Shown here in pieces: positions 26,601-36,653 of a stretch of DNA of 64,000 nucleotides. Every line of letters begins with the position of its first letter. Position 1 is the first letter of the stretch. This DNA comes from Cloeon dipterum (Eukaryota > Arthropoda > Insecta > Ephemeroptera > Baetidae). The notes beneath the pieces were generated by a model that was not told the origin of the DNA, did no database searches, and saw only the letters and a program-made list of their open reading frames with translations. The stretch lies in assembly GCF_949628265.1 (NCBI RefSeq), contig NC_088790.1, positions 20,712,545 through 20,776,544 on the forward strand, given 5' to 3'. The translations under genes were made by a program, and so were the position numbers.

Positions 26601-27972
26601 GGAGAAACACCCGCTAGCCGATTTGAATGACAATATGCTATTCGCCAGCAAGTGTAATCTCTTTTTGCTCATAACTGTCTCGTGTGTGCAAGAGCGATTA
26701 TCAATTTCGGCAGCACGTGCCAGCCTCAAGTAAAAAGTCATAATCGGCATTATGAAATGTAATCTAGCTTGCGGTCTGTTTGCCGATGAGGCAATAAAAC
26801 TTTCTGATCCCACGGGTTTCGCTTTTCTCCCCGTCAGCAAAAAATCCACGCGTTGACGTCTAAAAAGATTGATAACGCTCATCTAGAAAACAATTTTGGT
26901 GCAAATTTGAAATTCAAATTTACACTCTACTGCCTCAGAAGATTACCTAATAACATTATTTACTGTTTTATTTTATTCATTTTATAATTTTCCTTCTACA
27001 GTAAAAAAGTGAAGAAACAGTATTTCTTACGTTTAATAATTGCATTATTAACTTGCACATGTCAGTTTTCTCTAATAACCATAGCAAATCATTCTAGATT
27101 GAATCACACACGAGTAAGAGTATAATTCTATAGACCAGCAAGAAAAGACCGCAAAGTGCATTAAGCTTTCCCGTTCCAGAAGGTTGTCAGAATAAATATA
27201 TTAATTAGCGAAGCTGCATGTGAGCCTGTTGTCAATTAAATCTGCCAGCTATAGCTCTTGTATTAATAAAATGACCCGTGCAAAAAGCGTATCACTCGGC
27301 CGCCTTAATTGAATTGCCACTTAATTGGAATCAATTAACGCGCGCGATGCAGCCAACAGCGACGCCGAGCACAACCTCTCTCTTTTCCATTATATCGATT
27401 AATGGCGGAGGCATGCAGAATGCATGCTCTTTCCACTCAGCCACAGAAGAGCTATTTACAATCAGATTTTTAATTTAGAAAATATATTATTATTGTAAGC
27501 TATACAACTAGAAAGAAGGATTCATTCTTTAACAAATTAAGCGTTTATATCGTACTTTGATAAATGATTTAAAGTGTTAATAATTTACTAGTGATGATTG
27601 TTATTTTCAATTTATATCTATGTCTGTAAAATGTATTCTTCAGTAATACTTATATATGATACGAAATTGTAGATTTAATTTTTTGCTGCCTACATTTTAA
27701 ACTTTAATTTAATAATGTTGTACGACACATCATGACATGCAGCACAAAGTTGTTGGTCGAGATCGGTCAATCTCTGCAAAAATCTTCATCTATTCGCGAG
27801 TTCTATGAGATTAATGAAGTTGAACAGATGCGAGCATGTGATAAGCTCACGCTTTCATATAGTTAAGAAAACTGTTATGTTTCTGCTTCATCAGCAACGA
27901 TAGTAACAAGCAAGTTTTGCAAAAGCCTGCGACAGTTTAAAACAAAATCTGCAGTTGACTGAGCGGCTGGCC
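20695..27972. other. Intergenic downstream of msh
   Basis: No gene found in about 7.3 kb. Mostly AT-rich DNA. GC-richer islands lie at about 26,340-26,890 and 27,230-27,440, with GATAAT, TTAATTG and GCGCGC words. A CT-rich run lies near 21,521-21,550 and an 18-bp inverted repeat at 23,567-23,660. Open frames here are short and overlap on both strands. Enhancer function for msh is possible but inferred from position only. Confidence 0.4.
23567..23660. repeat. 94-bp inverted repeat with 18-bp perfect arms
   Basis: TTTCCCATAATCCCTCAA (23,567-23,584) is the exact reverse complement of 23,643-23,660. The 58-bp spacer is GC-rich, has a direct repeat of GGCCGCCAC and contrasts with the AT-rich surroundings. 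It could be a tiny MITE, a hairpin RNA or a protein-binding palindrome. There are no clear target-site duplications next to the arms. Confidence 0.9.
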
Positions 27973-28381
27973 ATGAGATCGGTTTGCTGCTTCCTGCTGG
28001 TGGCTTGGATTGTGCATCCTCAGCTGTCGATGAGTTGCACCTTGCCCTCCGACAAGTTGCGACGGCCCAAACAATTCACACTGGAAGGTATTTTTTGTTT
28101 GTCAATTGCTGTTGAATTTAATCTGGGAAAATATTATTCATTATTATTTTTGCAAAGGGCTGCGACCAACGTTGGAAGATGTGTTGCGAAGGAACAGTCC
28201 CGATGATTTTGACTCTTCATCAGACGATTCCTCGTCAACTGACACAACATTGTTCCAACCATTGGACAGACAGTACATTAAATTCATGAAGGATAATCGA
28301 AGAATTGAATTTGACCATGAGACCGTTAAATTTTGGCGAAATGATGCAAAGAAACGGAAATTTACTGAATATGACTCGTAA
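27973..28381 (+). CDS. Small secreted Ser/Asp-rich peptide precursor, 2 exons (unrecognised)
   Basis: I do not recognise the family. Exons 27,973-28,087 and 28,158-28,381, joined in phase 1 across a 70-bp GT-AG intron, encode 112 residues. Residues 1-21 form a good signal peptide (MRSVCCFLLVAWIV). The body has dibasic or polybasic sites at 30-31, 49-50, 86-87 and 103-106 (KKRK), an acidic serine/aspartate tract at 52-68, and a basic/aromatic C-terminal third. The layout resembles a neuropeptide or secreted precursor, but no glycine precedes a dibasic site, so no amidated peptide is predicted. A TATA-like ATATAG (27,857) lies 34 bp before an initiator-like TCAGC (27,891), and AATAAA (28,408-28,413) follows the stop closely. 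These signals, the clean intron and the signal peptide together support a real gene. Confidence 0.75.
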
Positions 28382-28407
28382 GATTTTAGAACGAAATTTT
28401 AAAACAA

Positions 28408-28413
28408 AATAAA
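28408..28413 (+). terminator. Poly(A) signal of the small secreted-peptide gene
   Basis: AATAAA lies 26 bases after the TAA stop at 28,379-28,381. Another AATAAA-type cluster follows near 28,510-28,525, so two cleavage sites are possible. Confidence 0.55.
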
Positions 28414-29401
28414 AATATCCCCTCATATTTTCAGGACTTGGTAACCGAATTTTTCTAGGCAACTTTGGTGAAATTCCTGTAGTTGTTCAATTGTAAAATA
28501 TAAAAAAAAACAATAAAATAAATCATAATCTAAAGATTTTTGAACTACTGAATTTTGTATTACGATCCTTTTCAATAAAACATTGTGACTGTCAGTTGTC
28601 CTCCTTTCCCTTTCAATCTTGAGTCCTCTTTCCCGTTTTCCACTTGGGCTGCAGCAGGCTTTGCTTTTGCAGCATCCAACAATAAAGCTCATATACTGGC
28701 TGGCAACAATTTTCCTCCCTCCCTCCGCCGCAATATATACACACGCTTGTATACCTAAAGCGAGTGTGTATTCGGCGAGGCGGGTGCGCTATCTTTCATT
28801 TACGCCGAATTTCTTATTCCAATTTCCTGTATCTGTCAGCCAACTAAAATGAGTAATTTTCTGATAAGCCATCGTATAAAAGACTTGACAATATGCGGGG
28901 TTACATTGTCGCTCGCTTTTCTCCCTGCTCCCGCGCCAGCCTTTCTAAAGGAAGAGGAGCCACCCGCGAACATGCACATACGCCACCATCTATAAGGTTG
29001 CCATGTGAACGTCTGAGTTTTAAAGAAATAACGCCACAGAAATTAATTAGCAATTATCCTTGGACTACATCAATTTTTTCTCAACATTAATTTCTATATC
29101 AACTCTTTGTAATTGAATTCAAAAAATTTTGTTGTTAGATGAAGTATATTTGTCCCGATTCCCTCATTTTTATTTAATTTGTATGGAAGTACATTTAAGC
29201 TAAAATAAAAAATAATTCCACAGAGGCTGGATTTTTTTTTAACAAGTTGAATCGTGCTCGAGGCAACCCTAGTAGGGACACACATGGCGTCGGCAGCAGC
29301 ATCCCCATTACGGCTCGTAAAACGACGATGGGATGGGGCGGAGGCGGCGACAACGGCGGCGAAATTGCAATTTTCGCGATTTGACACGTTCGCACTCCTC
29401 C

Positions 29402-29458
<57 letters not shown>

Positions 29459-32099
29459 CCACCCGAGAGGAGTTTATTTATTCTCTCACTAGCTCGCTCG
29501 CTCGTTCGCTTTTCCACTAGAATAAATTCCAACGGGAAAACGCAAGGGGAGGAACGTGTCGGCCTGATTGAGAGAGCAGACAGCAAATTGAACGCGCGCG
29601 AAATTTCTCAACCCAAGGGCAATAACTTTATTTCGCCAGCGTCACTTTCAAATATGTTTTACACAAATGGAATCCATTTTGCCGCACAAAAACAACTGTT
29701 ATCACTCCTCCAGTGAAATTTAAGCCTTTGGAAAGTACATCGAGTTGTTTTCATTTTAGTTTAACCGAAAATGCCTAACCCTCTTTTATTGGGCTAGAAT
29801 TGAAAAGGAAATAAACACTTTAAAGGGTCTAATCTTCTCAATACTTTTACCCCTATAGGGAATAAAAATATTTCTAGAGTCTATAAACTATGTTGAATAG
29901 CTTATTTCTTTCAATGGAATTCCTCTGTAAAAATTTACATTTCTCGGTCACGTGAAAGATGAATAGAAAGATGCAGCTTTTTAAAAAACCATAACAACAG
30001 GATAAAAGTCCTTGAGGTATTTTAAAACAGCTTTGTGTCGAGACAAAATACCCTCTTCTCACCTTTATTGAAGCACAATCCGACTTTTGCCACCTGTCCC
30101 CCGTTCATTCACCGTTTTCTTCCATTCAAATGTAATAGCATCAGATCGAAATAAATTTCCACTTGCGTTGGAATTTGATACCTTCTTCTGCCCCTCCTTG
30201 TTGCTGCAGCTGACGCGACTATTTCCCAGGGATCAGATAAATCGAGTGCAATACCTTCCTCAACGGATTTTACACGCGTTTTATTCACGCGTGATCACTT
30301 TGCCTCTTTGCCCTACGACAGACAAGATGAAGTGTGCGGCTGCAGGTCAAAAACGAGCTCAACGACCCGTGCATGAACGGATAAATTCCCCATTTTTCTT
30401 CTATAGACGGTATTTAAATGGGAAGAATCAGCGGTAAACTAGTTATTTTTAATATTTCGAACCGTTTTTAATTTATAAATTAGAAAAAACGTTTAGCTTT
30501 TAAAATAGTTAAACTAAAATTAGCTTAGGTGTTTTTAGGCTTTATATAAACTACCATGGTGAAACCAATTATACTTTCAAATTTACTGTTCATGCAGCGT
30601 TAAGAATTCTTAGCAAAACAACCTTTTACTTCCTGTAAATTTTAAACCAATAATATATGAAAAATAAATTAAAGCTGAGTCAAGTTTCGAGAATTTTCAA
30701 AAGAAACAAAAACCATAAATCTCTAGTGCATTAGAATTCATTTCCCGTTCCTTGCTGGCCATTTAAAAATTTTCAAACGTGTTTAATTTTGCTTTGATTG
30801 AAATAAAAAATTGTTATCTTTTTATGTGAACCTTGACAGTTATGAAGCTTCTCCCTGTGAAGATATCCCCATTTGCCAACTTATTTTTCAATTTGTGGTG
30901 ACAACAATTAAATAGCCTCGTCATTCTTCCCCTATTTACTCGATTTCTTTGATGAAATCACTTAATAAACTGCCCATCTGCGGCTCAGATGGCAACGAGC
31001 ACTGCCAAATGCGACAAAGGAGACGAAGCCAGTGGTTCTTCCTTTGTGATTGCACGCCTTGAAAGCGAGAGTCGTAAATCACTGGAAATAAAGGCTAGGT
31101 CAGGTGGCTGAAATAATAATTCACGAAAAATGCCGCTCGCGGGCGACAAATATGCGATATTTCCATTCATTCCCCCGCTCCGGCAGACGGAATTCTTGCT
31201 GTTCAAGCCGGCCAGCGGGCGGAAATTATTTATGGTGGGAAAAACGTATCTGCTTCTTTCGCCACGCTTTTTCTGAAGGATGAAAAATTTGCGCTCGTTA
31301 ACGACCAAAGGAGAAAATTAGGGTTGCCACGGGATCTTGTTCCTTCCCTGCTGGTGCCACCACCTTCCTCGATTTGTTTCAACTCGAGAGACTTCAACCA
31401 GGGATCAAAATCCGAAATTTCTGCAGCCCTCGTCTCCCTGTAGACCATTTTCGGAGCAATTTGATAAATTGGGCATAGTTGCGAGCCCCTTCTTTCTTTG
31501 TCCTGCGGAGAACGTGGCAACCCTGCGGAAAAATTGCCTCTCCGGGGCGTTTTGCTGGCCGGCTTATCTCGGTGGCGCAAATGATGTGTTGCTCCGCTCG
31601 TCGCCCGAGGCTTGTAACGTAATAAGGGGTCCGGCAAATAGCACCACCAGCGCCCGAGCAAACCCACCCCAGAGCCAAGCTCCATCCACACACACACACT
31701 CTTTCACTCTCTCTCACACACGGGCCGCCACATTACTATTATTACACACACTGCATGTGTGCACTACTCCACTTGGATGTATGTAGCGAGCAAAGCATAG
31801 AGAAAGAGAGAGAGGCCCAGATAAGCGGTCCTTACGCAAGGCACGGACTGCACACAATCTAACCGACTTGATCTCACTCGCTGGATATCAAATAAACATG
31901 CTAAAAATGCTTGAAAATTATATTTAAATAGTTAATTTATTTTCTGAAAATGATGGGTCGTCAAGATGAAATCTAATTCTCACATATCACAAAAAAAAAC
32001 GAAATTCAGTCCACAGAATTGAATATATTTTACAAAATGAAGGCGAGTATATTTTAAACTGGATTAAATGTGAGTTTCTATTAAAGTGCTCAGAGGAAT
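28414..32099. other. Intergenic; GC islands and recurrent TTGCCA motifs
   Basis: No credible gene. GC-richer islands lie at 28,700-29,020, 29,250-29,600, 30,080-30,400 and 30,980-31,850. Open frames in them (up to 155 codons) occur on both strands without domain features or splice logic. Four copies of the recurrent motif (28,994, 29,260, 31,320 and 31,514) lie in these islands. The islands may be promoters or enhancers of unseen non-coding transcripts, or distal msh elements. Confidence 0.4.
29405..29454. repeat. CT dinucleotide microsatellite
   Basis: A pure run of TC dinucleotides, 50 bp long, inside a GC-richer island. Serine/leucine-rich or arginine/glutamate-rich frames through it are repeat artefacts. 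Confidence 0.97.
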
Positions 32100-32104
32100 T
32101 TTTT

Positions 32105-32190
32105 CAAACGCTAGACATTCATCCCGTGATGCCAAATTACGCATGCTGGAAAGGTGCAAACCAGCAAGTAGCGAGTCGGCCAAGGGCTAC
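32105..32190 (+). repeat. Dispersed repeat family, partial copy E
   Basis: A short stretch keeps the central block of the repeat unit: CGCTAGACATT, GCTGGAAAGGTGC, AAACCAGCAAGTAGCGAGTC. The outer parts seen in copies B and D are missing or too diverged to follow, so this is an older or truncated insertion. Confidence 0.6.
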
Positions 32191-33157
32191 CCAGTCGGCA
32201 GGAAGACTTTCCAGACGGTCACTCATCCAGCTACTGACTGCACTCAATGTTGCTTAACTTAGGTGATCTAACGAGAACCGGTGTTCACTGAGAATAAAAA
32301 TGACAAACTATGTATATAGTTTACAAAATTGACAATGAAACCGACTTTTTTTAAATACGAAATACATCCGATTTAAAAATATTTTGGACCGAAAATTCCA
32401 AAAAATGTAACATGGAAAAATTATCACATGAAATGAGATATTTATCCAAGAATGGATGACCAGGAAATTGAAAAAATAGTATACAAATTTTAAGGAAATG
32501 GGAGAGTTAGTAACAAATTGATCCAACACGGGTTTGTATTGAATTTTCGGCCCCAATAAAATATAAAGCGTCTAAAATCAAAGTTAAATTACTTTTGCAT
32601 AAATAAGAGTGAACAAAATAATGCCAGTATTGAAATAGAATAATAAGAAAGACCTATAAATATTTATTATCATATTATTATTTATATTTTCAACATATTT
32701 ATGATTATAATATTCAATTTATATGAATTCAACAGATTTTGTATTGTTCAATAATTAAAAATATTTTGTGTACTAACTTAAAGAGCATAGAATTTATGAA
32801 AATTTCAAGCATTGTGCTCTTAAATATGAATCAAATAAAAATTATATTCCACTATGAACTGGTTGTTATTGTTCGTGACTTTGATTGTATTTATTGATCG
32901 GCTGTCGTATAAAGTTTCAACAAGAACCTCCCTGGCCCTTTGGAAGGCTGGTCGCAGCGATTGCAAGGACGCAGAGCTCAGCACCTGCGTTCCAGTCCGT
33001 TCCTATCTGGGGGTGTGGGGGTGTCGGCGGGTAATAAGGGCTGTTTGCTTCCATAATATGGTTAGCGCCGGGCTAACGTTATCGCAGCGCCGACTCCCAT
33101 TGTGTGCGCGCCTGCTGTGCTGCAAAAACGACGACGATCGAGTGCTACAGCGAGAGA

Positions 33158-33161
<4 letters not shown>

Positions 33162-33234
<73 letters not shown>
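33162..33234. repeat. GA dinucleotide microsatellite, 73 bp
   Basis: The longest simple repeat in the window. It sits about 75 bp upstream of a GC-rich stretch carrying a CCAAT box and a CRE. Reading frames through it yield only Arg/Glu or Ser/Leu polymers. Confidence 0.97.
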
Positions 33235-33238
<4 letters not shown>

Positions 33239-33309
33239 CGGGGTGGTGTGCGAGGCGGGTTGCATAACAACACACGACGTGCCAAAGGGATGGCAATTTC
33301 CGCAGCCTG

Positions 33310-33354
33310 ATTGGCTGTCTTCCCGTTTTGTCAAGTGAAAGAGGGCTGACGTCA
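33310..33354. promoter_or_regulatory. Promoter-like element: CCAAT box plus consensus CRE
   Basis: ATTGG (33,310-33,314, an inverted CCAAT in GATTGGCTG) is followed 32 bp later by a perfect palindromic CRE, TGACGTCA (33,347-33,354), inside a GC-rich island. The same two motifs occur upstream of the XPNPEP3-type gene at about 56.2 kb. No coding exon is recognisable near it, so any transcript may be non-coding. Confidence 0.4.
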
Positions 33355-36300
33355 TTTACACGCTCTCTCTCTCGTCTTCCATACACACTCCGGTCCCCAC
33401 CCCGGCCGCCCCCGCTGCCCCCAACCCCTCTCACCGATGCTGCTTTGCATAGCGGCCCCCGTGCGTGAAGGGGTGGAGACTGACACACCAGAAGCGAAAT
33501 TGCCTCTCGCCGAGGCGTAATTTATTTGCACGCTTGATGTCATCTGAATTGGATCGGTTCTCGCCCCCGGGGGTGGGGGTGGTTCGATTTGGATGGAATT
33601 TTCGGCGCCTATGCTGTCTAAAAAGGCCACATCCGGTGTGTCTTGCTGATGCTCAAGCTACAAAATTGCTGGCCAAATTTTAGAACAAGCATCAGTTTTC
33701 AAGGCAAAAATAAACTAGAAGATTTCAAAAATAATCTTAAGGAATTCAACACCGATCATTCCGGAGGTGTAAATTTTTAACCTCTAACAACAGTTTGTCA
33801 ATGTCAAAACAAAAATTTATCTGGAAGTCACTATGCAATTTACTGAAGTGAATAGTTTATTTTTTACCATATATTATCCACAGTCAGTTCACTTTTCCTG
33901 TTCTTTTCAACACGAACCCTTGCAAAAATAATTTGTAGCATTTTTTTAATTCATAATATATATTTGCTCGAATAAATGTTTTTGCGTTTTCGTAGCGAAA
34001 AGGCCAAACTACAACGGAGCTCTGGGTGAGTCGCTTTCGATCTGATTTGTGAACATTTCACGCCGTTTTTGCATGGTTTGTGCCGTTCTGTCGTGTTGCT
34101 GCTGTTAATAAATTTCAACCCCCACCCACCCCGGGCGCCCATCCGACCGAACAGCCCCCCGAGAGAGCGGGTAATGCAGCACAATTATCGATTATTGCAG
34201 GCCGGGCGGCGAGAGAGAGAGCGAAAGGGCGGGAAATTGACACACAGTATTCCGAAACGTGTTGACACGCCGAAACGCACATCAGCCACGCACAATTTAT
34301 TGTCGACCTCCCATTATTCATTGTGCTCGTCCATTTGTAAATTTGCAGCCTTGGAACATGGCGTTGGCATTGGCAAACAATAGCATTCACCGAAACTGGA
34401 AGCCAGGTTTGATTGGAAACTGTCGACGAAGAGAAGATTACACAGAACACAGAAGAACAGCACTTTTTGTTCTATAACTATTCGCATTTTGGTGCGGGAG
34501 AAAAATTAGCCGTGTAAAAGTTTCAAGCACCGATTTAGTACCATGATACCAAGTAACAAAACACGTTTCTACCGCCTGTTTTTATATTTACTCCAAAATC
34601 TGGCGCTTTCAATCTTAAAGTGTTTAAAGTAGATACACAATTTTTACACAACTTTTAATTTTTACTTTTACTTTATATTTTAATATATAAAAATAGTCAA
34701 ATATTTTTATTATACTATCGAAGAAGACACTCGAGGAATGTTCCAATTTAGCAGTTAAAGTCTCAAGTTTAATTCAAAACAAGATTAAAAATGATGTAAA
34801 CTGTATGGTATCGCACATTTAGAATGCATCAAGTTTGAAGCAACTTCAGCGCATTCCTGGAGCGTTCTGTTCTATCTTTTAAGTCGTCGAATTTTATTTA
34901 TTTATTTTTGTTGCTGGAAAGAAATAGTATCTCTGGTGTTTCTTCGGAAGAAAGAGCACGGCGCGGAGGCGTCGTATTAGCCGTTGCTGGATGATCCAAA
35001 TTTGCAGTCCTCTTGTCAGAGCAAAACACACACACACACACACATACGCAGACATCGATAAGCGCGCAGACGTCAGACCAGTCCATTACCGGCCAGCCGC
35101 ACTACTAATTGGCCGATAAATCAGCCCATCGGCCGCTAGCTGGCCGTTCCATTCCTTCTCCTCGTCGCAACGAGCAAAAAACGCGAAATAATAAAATAAA
35201 AGCAAAATAAAGAGCGAGAACATGCTGCTACCGTGCGCAGTCTCGCTCGCTCCATAAGGTTGCCACACGCTTTCTTGTCTCCTGAGTGAAAAAGTACACT
35301 CGTTTGGGAAACCAAATTTAAAAAGCAATGCAGCAGAGCAATTTAAAAAGGCATCATTTATAAAAATATATTCCACTCATCACCGTAAAAATAATTTTGT
35401 ATCTTTATTTTGCTTGCAATTTAACTGATTAAGCTGCATATCTTTCATTATTAGTTTAATTTTAGCTCATCGGTATTTTTTTTACAGAAACCTATTTTCT
35501 CCGCATATAACGAATTGCCATCTATTTTATATTCTTACCATTTGGCAACCCTAGCTCAATTTTATGTGTGCGTGTAATTAGAGAAGCAGCTCGATGGCGA
35601 TGTGTAAAAGCCACCAATAGAATTTCATTTTAATTCACTCGCACGTATATAAATTAATTAAAAACGGTTTTCGCGGTCACCCTCTCGCTCTTTCCACTCG
35701 CTGCCTAATTATGCATGAATTTACGGGCGAATTCAAAAGCTGCACCCAAACCAGCAGTCCTCCCAACTGACCAGTTTCTGGTCTGGCCTAAATTAATTAG
35801 CTCTTTATTTGCCTCCAATTCGCGATAATCACTAAACGATCAAATTTCCGAATTGCTCCACGCCGGCACGTATTTTTAGTGATAGAATAGACATTTAAAT
35901 GGACGTAAACTGACAGCCATACAGAAAATATATATGTTATTCTTTAATTTTTTTTAATTATTGATTGATTGTGATGTTTGAAATCATTATTATAAATAAC
36001 AATTTCGAGATTTTGCAGGTAAGTTTAAAATGCATAAAAAATGCTTCAAAAGGTGCAAAACTAAGACACGTTCTTCTCGCAGTTAGATATTAATTTAATA
36101 AATATCAATTACTGTTAAATTTATCAATCCTGTTAAAAAAGATAAATGCTATTGAAACTGCAATCTATCCTTGGAATTTTTTTTAGAATGTAATGTACTA
36201 CTGTAGTTTTAAAATTATCTTTGCCTGTGGTGAATATATATTCCATTTACTGTGGTCGCTCGTGCCCTCTCTTTATCGCCGACTTTGTTGCCTCGCGAGT

Positions 36301-36618
36301 GGAGAAAGCAGACTGCGTCACCTGCTGGTGGTATACTGAACACTTTCGCGATCACATTCGATAAATTATCTGCTCCGCTAAATTAATTCTTTTACGGTTT
36401 CCGAATTCAAAATTTTCGATCATAGATTTTTATTGTTAAACAACAAAATATTTTGGATTTAATTAAAATGAAAAAAGGCAAGCTGAACGTCATTTAAACC
36501 TTTTATTGCTTATAGTACACGTCCCAGGTAAAACCATCACAATTAACTTTCCTCCCTTCGATTGAGGCAACACTGTGGAGTGAAATGTTTGAATGAAAAG
36601 TGATGTGGCAAATGGTTT

Positions 36619-36624
36619 TTATTG
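36619..36624 (-). terminator. Poly(A) signal of the PTPDC1-type gene
   Basis: AATAAA on the minus strand lies 30 bases beyond the TGA at 36,654-36,656, at normal distance for a short 3' UTR. Confidence 0.6.
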
Positions 36625-36653
36625 ATTTGTGAACAAGTTCCGTGCAAAATCGA

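Larger units (their letters stand above)
32191..36618. other. Intergenic; long GA array and promoter-like GC islands
   Basis: No gene is supported. The first ~600 bp are very AT-rich. GC islands lie at 32,930-33,660, 33,990-34,460, 34,950-35,290 and 35,560-35,870. A CA run lies at 35,025-35,044. A 137-codon frame starting at 32,854 begins with a hydrophobic stretch but runs straight into the GA array, so I discount it. Confidence 0.4.

Noticed and set aside
30985..31790. Overlapping frames of 107-155 codons on both strands.
   Set aside because: Open frames on both strands at once in a GC island indicate composition effects; no domains or splice logic.
32854..33267. Plus-strand frame starting with a hydrophobic, signal-like stretch and containing several cysteines.
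   Set aside because: It reads directly into the GA array as an Arg/Glu polymer and has no family features or intron signals.
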